Origin: Symbiodinium natans
Taxonomy: Eukaryota; Sar; Dinophyceae; Suessiales; Symbiodiniaceae
Direction: 5' to 3'
Assembly: GCA_905221605.1 (NCBI GenBank)
Contig: CAJNDS010002202.1
Span: forward strand, 271,501-331,500
DNA: 60,000 nt
Part shown: positions 33,913 to 45,083 of the stretch, piece by piece
How positions within the stretch are numbered: the first letter of the stretch is position 1
Layout of the letters: each line of letters starts with the position of its first letter
Translations under genes and position numbers: made by a program
The notes under the pieces: model-generated
What the model saw: the letters and a program-made list of their open reading frames with translations, nothing else
What the model was told of the DNA's origin: nothing
Databases searched by the model: none

Positions 33913-35244
33913 TGCTAAGGTTTCAGGGTCTAGGGAGTGTTTGGCTTTTCTTTTCTGTTTAGGGTTTAGGGTTTATAGGGTTTAGGGTTTAGGGTTTAGG
34001 GTTTAGGGTTTAGGGTTTAGGGTTTAGGGTTTAGGGTTTAGGGTTTACGGTTTAGGGTTTGGGGTTTGGGGTTTAGGGTTAGTTTAAGGTTCGGGACTTA
34101 GGGCTTGGGAGGTTTGTTCGGGAAATTTAGGGTTCATACGGTGCTTAGGGTTTAGGGTTTAGGGTTTAGGGTTTAGGGTTTAGGGTTTAGGTTTTAGGGT
34201 TTAGGGTTTAGGGTTTATAAGCTTTATAGGGTGTTTGCGGCTTGGGGCTTGGGCTTAGGAGGTTGACTTAAAGGATTCGGGAGGAATCAAGGCACCTTAC
34301 ATGAGCCTGCATACGATACGCCTCAGCCTCAGCCCGAACCCTGAAACCTGAATCCAAACGCCTCGTAGAAGCTTGTAAAAGACAACCCCAAACCCTAAAC
34401 CCCTAAACCATGAAGATGGAAGCCTATAAACGCCAATGCCGGCTAGACCCTACCTGGAGCCCTAGTTGCTTTGGTAAACCCTCGAAACTCGAACTCTTCA
34501 GAAACACGGAGATCCTTGTTGTAAGGCGGCCCCTCTTATTTAGGGTATGAAAAGGGACAGAACTGACCATCTATAGGTCAACAAGTCACGCACAATACCG
34601 ACACAAAGTCGGAAGGGAGGTTCCCTAAACCCCAAAACCTAGAAGGCGTCTCTTTTGGGAACCTGGGGTTTAGGTTTAGGGTTTAGGGTTTAGGGTTTAG
34701 GGTTTAGGGTTTAGGGTTTAGGGTTTAGGGTTTAGGGTTCAGGGTTCAGGCGTTAGGGTTGGGACAGAAACTCCCCCCCCCCCCCAGTAGACATAAGACG
34801 CACGTCAGGACAGGGGGCATTGGCGGCCGCTTTCACCTCGACTCGCCACCACTCTTTCCTGGGCTGTAGTTCTAAACCCTAATCCCTAAACCCTAAACCC
34901 TAAGCCCGAAACCCTAAAACCTAAACCGCAAATCCCTAAACACTGAAGCACGCTCCGTCGAGATACGCTCACGCCCGTAAATGCGATGCGGCAACCCTAA
35001 ACCCTAAACCCTAAACCCTAAACCCTAAACCCTAAACCCTAAACCCTAAACCCTAAACCCTAAACCCTAAACCCTAAACCCTAAACCTAAGCCCTCAGGG
35101 TCTGCTTCATGGGAGCTTCAGTTGAGGGTGTTTGAAGTCGACACTAAAACTGCAGCCTTAGAAAAGGCTTCCGGTTTAGGGTTTTGGGTTTAGGGTTTCA
35201 GTGGGGTTCGGCATGGAGTTTAGGGTTTTAAAGCCCTATCAGAG

Positions 35245-35832
35245 GACCCTGGCGGCGTGTTGGATGGGGGGGGGGGGTGTGGGGGGGGGGGGTGGGGGGG
35301 GTGGGGGGGGTGGGGGTGGGTGGGGGGGGGGGTGGGGGGGGGGGGGGGGGGGGGTGGGGGGGGGGGTGGGGGGGGGGGTGGGGGTGGGTGGTGGGGTGGG
35401 GGGGTGGGGGGGGGTGGGGGGGGTGGGGGGGGTGGGGGGGGGGGGGGGGGGGGTTGTGGGGTGGGGGGGGGTGGGGGGGGGGGGGGTGTGGTGTGGGGGG
35501 GGGGGGGGGGTGGGGGGTGGGGGGGGGGGGGTCACCTCCTTTGCCCCACCCCCACCCCCCCCCCCCCCCCACCCCCCCACCCCCCCCCCCCCCCCCCCAA
35601 CCCCCCCACCCCCACCCCCCCCCAACACCCCCCCCCCCCCCCCCCACCCCCCCCATCCCCCCGCCCCCCCACCCCCCCCACCCCCCCCCCCCCCCTTCCC
35701 CTCCCCCGTCTTTGCTTGCTCCCTACCCCAAACGTTTCACAGAACGGGATGATCTTCGAACCATGCGAGCGGGTTTAGACCTCTCAACTATGCTCCAGCG
35801 GGGTCGGCGGCTTGAGCCGGAGGCTCTTAAAT
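35245..35832. mobile_element. Dispersed G/C-rich element, copy 2, with giant G-run/C-run hairpin
   Basis: Same ends as the copy at 12415-12750 (GACCCTGGCGGCGTGTTGGA and GCCGGAGGCTCTTAAAT). The interior has grown to about 265 bp of almost pure G with single T interruptions (35267-35532), then about 155 bp of almost pure C with single A interruptions (35546-35698). The two arms are near-complementary. The 130-185 codon poly-Gly/Pro frames are artefacts. Confidence 0.8.
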
Positions 35833-37065
35833 AAACCTTACCCCTATACCCGATAGTTACTCTACTTACAATCAAACGAAACCCGAAACCCTAAACCCTA
35901 AATCCTAAATCCTAAACACAAAATCCTATATACACCCGAAACCGAAACCCTAAGCCCTAAACCCGAAACCCTAATCCCTAAACCCAAGACCCAAAACCCT
36001 AAACCCTAAACCCTGAACCCTAAACCCTGCCAAGCCGTCGACGAGGCTAGCTATTCCAGACCCTGGTCCAATCCGCCCTCCGCATCTCTCCCTCCCCCCT
36101 CCCCCTCCCAAGTGTTTCACAAGGAACCAAGGCACGGTTTAGGGTTTAGGGTTTAGGGTTTAGGGTTTAGGGTTTAGGGTTTAGGGTTTAGGGTTTAGGG
36201 TTTAGGGTTTAGGGTTTAGGGTTTAGGGTTTAGGGTTTAGGGTTTAGGGTTCCCTTGTTCCCCAAATAAGTGGTTTCGGGTTTAGGGTTTAGGGAATAAG
36301 GCCCCCCTGACACTTGGTTCCTTGTCAGTGTTGGGAGGGCAAAAGCCGCGGGCTTTTCTTGTCGTTCTTGTGCAGTTTGAGTACTCCTTTCGTAGGGTCG
36401 CCTAAAAGGACAAGCCCTTTGTACTCTACACCCTAAACCGTGAACCCGACCTTTCAGAGCCCAGGTCCCGGTTGACATCATAAGTTGCCGGACAGAAGCG
36501 GCCAAACACCCAGTCGCACGCGGGGGAACCTGTACCATCGCCTGTCCCGCGCCAGCTGGTGCAGACTGGCGCCTGGCCTTTGGGCCGAACCCTCAAACCC
36601 CAAATGAGGCTCAGGGAGTTTTACGCTGGAGGGTTCATTCTTTTCTTCGGGCTTGGGGTTACTAGTTCATGGTTGGGAAATATACAAATTGTATACTCCT
36701 TACTGGGTTTAAGTACCCTTAAGCATGTAAAATTGTACACAACTATCTTAATCCCTGTTCCCCTAGGAAGCAAAAAGGATCCTTTCTGTTCATACATTAG
36801 AAAGCCCATAACCCAAAAAGTAAAAAAGGATCCCTAACACTGATCGAGCTATGAGGAAGGTTGAGGTTCCTCGAAGAGCCTTCGAGAATTTGGGGCTTGG
36901 AGATTCGGCAGTTTAAAGGCGGCCGAGGCCCGAGAACAAGAGTTCTCGGACAGAACCTATGGTCAAAACTCCTGGCTCCAGAGGGTTTAGGGTTTTTAGG
37001 TTTAAGGTTTAGGGTTTAGGGGGTTTAGGCTAATCCGGGTTTAGGGTTTAGGATTCAGGGTTCTA
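35833..37065. repeat. Telomeric tracts and spacer
   Basis: C-strand degenerate tracts at about 35878-36030; a G-strand tract at 36135-36252 (about 16 clean copies) and 36276-36295; G-strand 36980-37060. The spacer at 36300-36840 has a 92-codon plus-strand ORF (36559-36837) with hydrophobic stretches but no recognised domain. Much of it overlaps AT-rich, repeat-like DNA, so I do not call it a gene. Confidence 0.8.
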
Positions 37066-37183
37066 CTTGGTTGCTGAGTTCATAAGCCCCCCCCCCCCCC
37101 CCCGGTAAAAAAAGTACACTTCCAGTTCTATAGGGGGTTATAGTATCCCACAAAGTGTAAAGTGTACTCACTCAGCTACCAAG
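37066..37183. mobile_element. MITE-like element, CTTGGTNGCTGAGT ends
   Basis: CTTGGTTGCTGAGT at 37066-37079 and ACTCAGCTACCAAG at 37170-37183 pair with one mismatch. A run of about 17 C interrupts the left half. The outer CTTGGT.GC matches that of the GCCCAGTAACC family copy at 14092. Confidence 0.65.
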
Positions 37184-39188
37184 GAAACCTACTTTAGATG
37201 GTGACTTGATTCTGTCGAGTGGGTTTTTGGGATGGTTTACAAAATTGTTTGGGGGTAGCTATCAGAGGACAATATTGGCAATTCATAATTCAGGGCGTTG
37301 TGTTGTTGAGTTCAGGGTGAACCTCAGTCGTCCAATCTCCTAGAAGAACAACCCTAAACCCTAAACCCTAAACCCTAAACCCTAAACCCTAAACCCTAAA
37401 CCCTAAACCCTAAACCCTAAACCCTAGACCCTAGACCCTAGACCCTAATTAGACACTAGACCCCAGACCCTAAGCCTCCTAAACACCTACAGCCCATGCG
37501 CTAAACTACCTATGCTGCCGTTGAGGACTCCCTGGATGCATGCGGAGTCTTGACGCTGGCTCGCAAGATTGTCTGCGGTGAGGGTTCATCCAAGCTTTCT
37601 CGCCCTGAAAGAGGCACGGGATGTAGGGGCTGAGACCTCAACCCTAAACCCTAAACCCTAAACCCTGACCCCTAACCCCTAAGCCCTAAACCCTAAGCCC
37701 TAAACCCTAAGCCTTTAAGCCCTAAACCCTAGACCCTAAACCTAAGGTGGGGGGAAGTTACGTTTAGGGTTTAGGGGGGTTTAGGAGGGGTGTAGGGTTC
37801 AGGGTTTAGGGTTTAGGGGCTTAGAGGCTTCGGGGTTTAGGGCCTCAAGTCTAAAGCGGTAGCGGGAGGACTGGGGAGTTAAGGAGGGTTTAGGGTTTAG
37901 TGTTTAGGTTTTCGGGTCACAGTGGCTCAAAAGATCCCTCTCTCGCGCAGCTTCTTGATCTAGCTTTTTACAGCCACTCACCTAGTGCACTTCATCCTCT
38001 TTCGCTTCCCTGAGAACGTCCCTAATTACACCGAAAGCTCGAAACTGAGCTTGGCAAACCCTGAACCCTAAACCCTTAACCCTTAACCCTTAACCCTAAA
38101 CCCTAAACCCTAAACCCCATAAGTTTTGCAAGGAGGTGAGCATGTCTATATAGGCTTCACCCCCGCAACTTCGCAAAAAATGAGTCTCTGAGTTGAGGGT
38201 CACTTTTTTTGGCTTAGGGTGGAGGGTTGAGATTCTAAACCCTAAACCCTAAACCCTAAACCCTAAACCCTAAACCCTAAACCCTAAACCCTAAACCCTA
38301 AACCCTAAACCCGAGACGTAAAGAGCGTACCCAAGTGTCGGCTTGGCCCGCTGAGTGTGTAGCTTGAAGCATGGTGGTTCGCACTTCTCTGTGGTGGCGA
38401 AGGTTTAGGGTTTAGGGTTTAGGGTTTAGGGTTTAGGGTTTAGGGTTTAGGGTTTAGGGTTTAGGGAAAGGCTTCACCAAGCACTTCCCACATGTTTAAC
38501 TATAAGGTTGAATTCGAAGTGTTGAGCGTTTAGGGGCTTCGCGGGTCGTTTAGGGTATTGTAGGGTTTTAGGGTCTCGGGTATAGGGCTTAGGGCTTAGT
38601 CGGCTGAGTCTCTCGGTGCCCTAAACAAACCCCAAACCCCAAACCCTAAATCCCAAACCCTAAACGCTATCAACCCCTAAACCCTAAACCCTAAACCCTA
38701 AACCCTAAACCCTAAACCCTAAACCCTAAACCCTAAACCCTGCAAGGGGAGGGTGGCAGAGACTCCGACGCGGAGTGGGAGGTGAAGATCACGCCATGTC
38801 GTCCCATTGAAGGCACCGGGGTCCGGCAGGAAATACATCCTGATGTAAGGTCTACCAGGAATATAGCATAGTACCCTAAACCCTAAACCCTAAACCCCAA
38901 ACCCCAAACCCTAAACCCTAAACCCTAAACCCCCAAACCCTAAAAGCCTAAACCCCGAGATTCGAAAGCCCCGCACCTTAGGGGCATAAATTTGAGGGCT
39001 CTACAAGGCTCTTCTGCTTGCTTTGCAAGGTGCTCTTTGCGAGTAGTGGCAGCCCGGGATGCCCCAAACGGAAAGAGCCATGCAACAACAAAACAGGGTA
39101 CCGAACCCCTAAACCCTAAACCCGAAAAACCCTAAACCCTAAACCCAAAACATCCCTGAACCCTACAGGGTTTAGGGTTTAGGGCTTG
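37184..39188. repeat. Interstitial telomeric repeat cluster
   Basis: C-strand: about 37350-37450, 37640-37745, 38045-38118, 38235-38312, 38625-38742, 38874-38955, 39110-39165. G-strand: about 37760-37905, 38402-38466, 39167-39185. No genes recognised in spacers. Confidence 0.92.
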
Positions 39189-39270
39189 TTGAAATTATTA
39201 AGGGTTCCGGTCCTGGGAGAGTTTCGGAGAGTTTCGAGGAGTTTCGTCTTTGACTTTTGAATACTTTCAA
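39189..39270. mobile_element. MITE-like element, TTGAAATTATT family, copy 1
   Basis: TTGAAATTATTA on the left and TGAATACTTTCAA on the right form imperfect inverted ends. The interior has AGTTTCGGAGAGTTTCGAGGA. The whole unit, including the GCAGGGGCTTGAGGGTTTAG that follows, recurs at 59201-59287. Confidence 0.65.
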
Positions 39271-41201
39271 GTTGCAGGGGCTTGAGGGTTTAGGGTTTAG
39301 GTCTTCAAGCCTGCTTGGGAGAAGCCTAGGTTCCAACTCCCAGAAATCAAACCGGTTCCAACCTTCATGGTTGCTCCTCCTGCCCCCCTCTCTAGCAACC
39401 CCCCCCCCCCCCCCTAGCGTTAGGGTTTGGGGGATAGGGTTTAGGGTGTAGGGTTTAGGGCTACCCCCCCCACCGCTTGAATAACCTCAAGAAAGCTTGA
39501 TTCTCCTCAAATGGCCTTAGTTCTGGAGGGGGGGGTGGGGGTAGTATCGAGGGGGGTACAGTACCCATGAAAGTCTGCTGGCTCAAGGGCTTAGTGTCCA
39601 GAATTCAGGGCTTGGGGCTTAGGGACGGCGGCGCGTGAATCAAGGCTTGGAAAACAGCCTTGTCGTGGTCACATCTAGGGTCCTAGAGCATGCATCGAAA
39701 ACGCCTTATTGAAAGTGTGCGCACGGGCTTCCTTCAGCGGACATTGTCCTGACAACCCTGAGGAACGGAAGAACCAACATGCCTCACAGTACGGAAGGTT
39801 CCCTACATCATCACAGGGCTCTTCATGAACCAGATGCCAAGCTTAAAGTCTGAAGGACTTTAAGCTTTAAACACAAATGGTGTCCACTCTGGGTCCTAGT
39901 CAAGTTAAACCCTAAACCCTAAACCCTAAACCCTAAACCCTAAACCCTAAACCCTAACCCTTAAAACCCTTAAACCCCTTAAACCCTAAAGGCTTGACTC
40001 GCTAAACCCATAAACCCGTAAACCCTAAATCTTAGACCCCTAAACCCTAAAACCCCAAAACCCCTAGACCCTGAACCCCTAAACCCTTAAACCACTAAAG
40101 CACTAAACCCCCTAAACCCCTGCACCCTAAACCCTAAATCCCGAACCCTAAACCCCAAACCCTAACTCCTAAACCTAAACCCTAACTCCTAAACCCTAAA
40201 CCCTAAACCCTGAACCCTGAACCCTACACCCTAATTCCTGAACACTAAACCCTAAATCCCACACCCTGAGCCCCTGGACTAAGAGATACTTCTAAGACCT
40301 GATGAGGGCTGCGAGTTTCAGTGCGTTAGGGTTTACAGTATTTAGGGTTTAGGGTTTGCAGTATTTAGGGTTTAGGCATTGAATTGTTGGGGTTCAGGGC
40401 TTCAGGCTATACAGGATGCCCACAAAAGCCTGGCTGCAGAGGCAATTCAAGCGCTGACATGCAATGGCCATCCGCGTGTAGGGGACCGGCCCCAAATTCT
40501 AAGATGGTTCGGCCCGCATTTTGCACGTCGCGGATTAGGAATGAAAAGGGTTTAGGGTTTAGGGTTTAGGGTTTAGGGTTGAGGGTTTAGGGTAACCCCA
40601 AACCCTACCGAAACCCCAAATCCGAATACTTTTGGCAGGCAATGCAGGCACCTCAATCGCTATATCTGTACAAACATGCCCAAACATCATAGGCTCCAAC
40701 AACCTATCTGTGGGTTTTTCAGAGAGGCCCAAACCCTAAACCCGAAACCTTGCGTTTATTCAGGTTTGGGGTTAAGGGCTTTAGGCTTTAGGATTTAGGG
40801 TTTACGGTTTAGGGTTTACGGTTTAGGGTTTACGGTTTAGGGTTTACGGCCAGGGTACGGTTTCTAGGGTGTTTTAAGTGTGTTAGGGTCTTAAGGGCGG
40901 ATTCATAGGCAAGACTGACAGGTGGGATGGATTCCAGGGTCTCAATGAACTGGGGTATGAAGTTAACCTGTGATGGGAGCGTTAACAGGGTCTCAAGGTG
41001 TGATGGGTGAACAATAATATGAATGAATCCTAGAACTGGGGCTTTGTCCAACATCCGGACCAATGAACCCTCAGTTTAGGGTTTCTGTCAAGAAAACCAA
41101 AGTCCAAAAAAGAGAAAAACTGTTCTTGTTCGATGCGTCGCTGCTGCGTTTTCTTAGCGATTCTGTGCGGCGAGGACCGAACCTCTAGGTCTTCTGAGAG
41201 G
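39271..41201. repeat. Interstitial telomeric repeat cluster
   Basis: G-strand: about 39283-39305, 39415-39460, 40325-40380, 40548-40592, 40780-40850 (alternating TTTAGGG and TTTACGG). C-strand: about 39905-39962 and a long degenerate stretch 39963-40265. A C run lies at about 39400-39413. Spacers at 39540-39900 and 40850-41200 show no recognised gene. Confidence 0.9.
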
Positions 41202-41648
41202 TTGGGATGTTCATCCCTTGTACTAACAGCTCCTTAAAAAAGGGATTCTAATGGGGCCTTCGTAGGGCCTTGACAGGGATTATAATCGGGAATATATTAG
41301 GTCCTTAATAGGGCCTCAAGAGGGACTATAATCAGGATTCTAGGAGGGCCTTCATATAGGGGGGGTATAACTAGGCTGCCCAGTAACCTAGGCTTAAATG
41401 CGGCTTAACAAGGGTGCCCTTTTTTGCTCAAGGGGAGTTTAGAAGGGAACCTAGACCCCCCCAAAAAGGGAATAAGGGCACCACTGGGCATCCTAGATAA
41501 GGGGGGTATTACTTACTTCTCCAATGACCAAGGGGAAAAAAGGTTAAACTTTAATATTTCTACTAAATAAGGAAACCCAAAAAGTTTAAAGTTCACCTAA
41601 AGGCGAAGTAAGATTAAGGGCTGTTAGGATGAGGCGGGAACATCCCAA
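41202..41648. mobile_element. TTGGGATGTT-family MITE interrupted by a second MITE
   Basis: The left end TTGGGATGTTCATCCCTTGT with CTAACAG and CTCCTTAA further in, and the right end TTAAGGGCTGTTAG...GAACATCCCAA, match the intact 102-bp copy at 14224. The span is 447 bp because of internal repeats (GGGACTATAATC units) and an inserted GCCCAGTAACC-family element at 41371-41496. Flanks CTGAGAGG and CTGACGTG are a decayed 8-bp duplication at best (5 of 8), so this copy is older. Confidence 0.75.
41371..41496. mobile_element. MITE-like element, GCCCAGTAACC family, nested
   Basis: Ends CTAGGCTGCCCAGT and ACTGGGCATCCTAG are inverted repeats with one mismatch. It lies inside the older MITE at 41202-41648. 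The flanks ATAGGGGGGGTATAAC and ATAAGGGGGGTATTAC resemble each other and may be the duplicated target. Confidence 0.75.
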
Positions 41649-43775
41649 CTGACGTGCGTTGATGGGTCGGCGCACCTCGGGGATCCGATCCAACTCGCAC
41701 GTCTCGGCCTCTCCACTTGGTATCTGGTTCTCAGGGTTTAGGGTTTAGGGTTTAGGGTTTAGGGTTTCGGGTTTCGGGTTTCGGGGGTTTAAGGGCTTGA
41801 GGGAGTCGGGGCTTTCGGGTTTCGGGCTCAGGTCTAGGGCTCAGGGGCCTTAGGTTTTCTTGGCTGTTAACAGCTTCCCAAAGGCGCCCTACAGGTTTAA
41901 CCTCCGAGAACACGGTAGAACTGAACTAGCCAAAAAAACCCAAAGAATATGGGCAGACAAATAACGTTCTAACCGTCTTTTGACCTGGTCGCGTAAGAAA
42001 AGATGAGTCCAATGCACTGACGCTCGAAAAGTCCTGATCATGCTGTAACGCGAAAAGTGTAGGGTTGGGGTTCGTCAGGAATGTAAAAGCACTGGCAAAG
42101 AGTCTGCGTCGCTCGTTTAGAGCGTGATAGGCTGTTCAGCACTGGAAACTGGCCAACGCCAGCTTCGCCGACTTTGGGTTTAGGGTTTAGGACTTAGGTT
42201 TAGGGTTTAGGGTTTAGGGTTGAGGGTTTAGGGTTTAGGGACAAGGGTTTAGGGTTTAGGGTTTAGGGTTTAGGGTTTAGGGACAAGGGATCTCACAGGA
42301 AGGGTCGACGGAGCCCTGCATCATAGATTTCCGGTCACCCAAGACCTTCAATCTCGCCATGCGTTTCCCGCTGCAAGGCGCGCAAGTCTCCTCCCAGCAC
42401 TGCGGGTTCCGGGTTGAGGGTTCCTCTAGGGTTTAGGTGCCCCAAACCCTAAACCCTAAACCCTAAACCCTAGACCCTAAACCCTAAACCCTGAACGGGT
42501 TTCTGGGGTTAAGGGTTCGGAGGGTTCAGGGTTTAGGGTGTTTAAGGGGCAACCCCCGGAGGCCTCCCACCAGTAGCCTACATTACCCTTAAGAACAGGT
42601 ATAGGGTTTAGGGTTTAGGGTTTAGGGTTTAGGGCTTAGGGTTTAGGGTGTAGAGGCTGCTCTTAGCAACTCTTATCTCCTCAAGTTGAGAACCCCAAGC
42701 GCAACCCCCTGCAACCTAAGACGTAAACATGATACACCGTGAAAAAAATCAGCCTCAACCCGAAACACCTCCAAGAGCAAACCCTAAACTAAGACCCTAA
42801 ACCCTAAACCTAAACCCTAAACCCTAAACCCTAAACCCTAAACCCTAAACCCTAAGCCCTAAGCCCTACGCCCTAAGTGGACAGCCACAGCTGGCCTCTC
42901 CCCCCCCCCTAGAAAGCCTTAGTGTACCATGAAACACCCACTCCCCCCACCCAGCCTCGACATGAAGTGCATGTGGTCACTGGTCTAAGATTATGTGGCT
43001 TTTGGGGTTACTATTACAAGGCCTCTAACCTTTAGGGCACCCAAACAAGGGGCCATATATCAGAGAACTCATCATGTGCTATAGGCGTTATAGGGCATTC
43101 TTTATGACTGAGGGGTTTGGAAGGCTTAGGAAAGCCCTAAACCCTAAACCCAAAACCGGCGTCGGATTCTCCGTAAGGTCGGATTTGCTTGTGGCCTGCG
43201 CGAGGACCTCACCTGGCGGGGTGGGTGCGGGGGGGGGGGGGGGGGGGGGGGGGGGCTCGTTCGGTTCAGGGTTTATAGGGTTGCAGGCTTGTCTAAACCC
43301 TAAACCCTAAACCCTAAACCCTAAACCCTAAACCCTGAACCCTAAACCCTAAACCCTAAACCTTAGGGTCTAGGGTTTCGGGTTGAGGGTTCGTACGGTT
43401 GAAGGGCTTAGTGTTTGTAGGGTTGATCGTGTTGAGGCTTTTTAGGCTTTTATCGGGTTTACAGGGCTTATCGGGTTTAAAAGGGTTTATGGGTTTAGGG
43501 TTTAGCGGGCTTATGCGGGTCATAGGCGTGATGGGGGTTTAGGCTTCCGAAATCAGAGGGGGATGCCTTCTGTGGGGTCCCTAGATTAAGGAAATCCTAC
43601 TACTTGGGGGTCTACTTGGAGGTTCATAGTACTTCTTCACCAACTACCATACTAGGGCACTTAAGGGGGCTTATATTATAAGTGGGCTATAAGCACAGTT
43701 ATACTAGGATGCCCAGTAGTGCAGGGTTTAGGGTTCAGGGTTTAGGGCTTAGTGTTCAGGGGTTTAGGGTCCGCC
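41649..43775. repeat. Interstitial telomeric repeat cluster
   Basis: G-strand: about 41730-41790, 42175-42285, 42600-42655, 43725-43770. C-strand: about 42440-42496, 42780-42870, 43294-43362. A G run of about 25 lies at 43230-43254. CTAGGATGCCCAGTAGTG at 43704-43721 is a left end of the GCCCAGTAACC family cut off by a telomeric tract, and TCTACTTGGAGGTTCATAG near 43612 is a fragment of the 18955 family. The spacer at 41800-42170 has nothing recognised. Confidence 0.88.
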
Positions 43776-44009
43776 GACCCTGGCGGCGTGTTGGATGGGA
43801 AAAGGAGGTGAAAACCTCCCTCTTTCCCTCCTTACCCCCCCAAAACAGGGGGGGGGTACCCCGCCTCCCCGCCCCCCTACCCCCCCCCCTTCCCCCCCCC
43901 CCCACCCCCTACCCCCCCCCCCCCCCAACCCGCAAACAAAATCACCAAACCCCAAACCTTAAACTTGTTCTCCTGCGGGGTCGGCGGCTTGAGCCGGAGG
44001 CTCTTAAAT
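43776..44009. mobile_element. Dispersed G/C-rich element, copy 3
   Basis: Starts GACCCTGGCGGCGTGTTGGA and ends GCCGGAGGCTCTTAAAT like copies 1 and 2. It lacks the CGTTTCACAGAAC...ATGCGAGCGGG block. Its interior is C-rich only (43835-43925), with a GGAGGTGAAAACCTCC hairpin at 43803-43818. Confidence 0.75.
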
Positions 44010-44199
44010 CCGGCCCCCGCGCCGCCCGTGGTCCAGGGCGGAGCCCGCGTCGCACTAAAGCGCTAGCTTTAAGGGGCGAGCGGCCCGAGCGCCGACCCCG
44101 CCCAAAATTGCTTCAAATTCGCGCGGGGCCCTTCGGGAGGCCTCCGAAACGGCATCCAAGGGGACGCAACACGCGGTGGTGCGAAAAGCACGAAAACCT

Positions 44200-44222
44200 C
44201 GTAAAAACCATGGGTTTTTACG
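44200..44222. repeat. 23-bp perfect hairpin
   Basis: CGTAAAAACC, loop ATG, GGTTTTTACG: a 10-bp perfect stem inside the GC-rich module. Confidence 0.7.
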
Positions 44223-44804
44223 AAAAACCGAGACCACGAAACACCCGCAGCACCCCATTAAACCCTCACCGGCGCGCATCATCGACCCTAGCTTTTCACA
44301 TGGGGCGCGCGCCAGGCCGAAACCATGTTTTTCAAGGTTTGGGGGGGGTACCGGAAGCCCAAAACCAGGCGAGCATCATGAGCATCAGCAGCCCTGGCCC
44401 GCGGACCCAAGGCAAGAAAAAACGCTGAAAAACGCTGAAATCACCGTAAATACCGTGTTTTTATGAGGGTTTTCACGCGTGCCTCCGACCCCCACCCTTG
44501 TTGCCCTTGACCCGCCCCCAAAGTGCGCATCATCGAAACCCACGTCGGGGGGGGGGTCTGCTGATGCTGCTGATGCGTGGGGGTCCGGGGCATCATCGAG
44601 CCATCGTTTCTCATGTGGGCTTCGTGGGCCTCCGGGCCCACGGCCCAGAGACCCAGCTAATGCTCATGATGCTCGGTTTGGGGGGGTGTTCCAACGGCAG
44701 AAAACCTCGTAAATACCGAGTGTTTTGTGGGTCCACGTAAAAACGCCCCTAAAATCGCTCATTTTACAAGCTCGAACGGCTTCGTGCCTACAAAACACCT
44801 GAAC

Positions 44805-44846
44805 AGCAGGACCCCGAATGCCCTTAAGGGCATTCGGGGTCTTGCT
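44805..44846. repeat. 42-bp palindrome (32 bp perfect), core of a larger foldback
   Basis: GACCCCGAATGCCCTT at 44810-44825 is followed directly by its exact reverse complement to 44841. Five more bases per side pair with one G/T mismatch. Beyond that, roughly 40 bp on each side (from about 44768, and to about 44880) remain clearly related as inverted repeats. Confidence 0.85.
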
Positions 44847-45052
44847 TTTGGGGGTTTGGTGGGCACGCAAGCGTTCAAGCACATGCAATCGGCGTGTTTA
44901 AGCGGGTTTTGGATGGCCTGGGGGAGGCCGCTGATGCTCATGATGCTCCCTTTCCTGGGTCCCAAAAGGCTTCCCAAGCCCAAAAACACGTGTTTACAGC
45001 GTTTTCTGAAGGTTTTTCGAAGGCAAAACGCATGCATAGAATGCTTTTAAGG

Positions 45053-45083
45053 CGCGCGCGCCTTGCGCGCGCGCGCGCGCGCG
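45053..45083. repeat. Alternating GC tract (Z-DNA-prone)
   Basis: GGCGCGCGCGCC, then TT, then a (GC)n run into a G-rich stretch to about 45110. Confidence 0.7.

Larger units (their letters stand above)
30822..35244. repeat. Interstitial telomeric repeat cluster
   Basis: C-strand: about 30980-31025, 31187-31250 (degenerate), 32450-32506, 33072-33130, 33300-33350, 33452-33495, 34874-34945, 34993-35092. G-strand: about 31790-31855, 32168-32266, 32644-32700, 33578-33604, 33705-33785 (ending in GGGTTGA variants), 33957-34090, 34145-34220, 34665-34755. C runs lie near 33605-33619 and 34772-34785. The spacer at 32710-33060 is unusually free of repeats and near 58% AT, but I find no convincing exon in it. 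Confidence 0.9.
44010..45052. repeat. GC-rich module with diverged tandem units and inverted arms
   Basis: This stretch is free of telomeric repeats. A motif CGTAAA(A/T)ACC recurs at about 44200, 44443 and 44706, a spacing of about 250-260 bp, each time followed by a T-rich GTTTT(T) segment. GCGCATCATCGA at 44273 and 44525 and GCATCATCGAGCC at 44590 are related. GAGCATCATGAGCATCAGC near 44371 is the reverse complement of GCTGATGCTCATGATGCTC near 44931. Frames of 75-110 codons on both strands reflect these repeats; none has a recognisable domain. Function unknown. Confidence 0.55.

Noticed and set aside
35201-35834. Poly-Gly/Pro ORFs of 129-185 codons
   Set aside because: Open only because the DNA is G or C homopolymer with no A/T for stops; present in all frames.
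36559-36837. 92-codon ORF with hydrophobic segments
   Set aside because: Overlaps AT-rich repeat-like sequence; hydrophobicity follows from T-rich codons. No family recognised.
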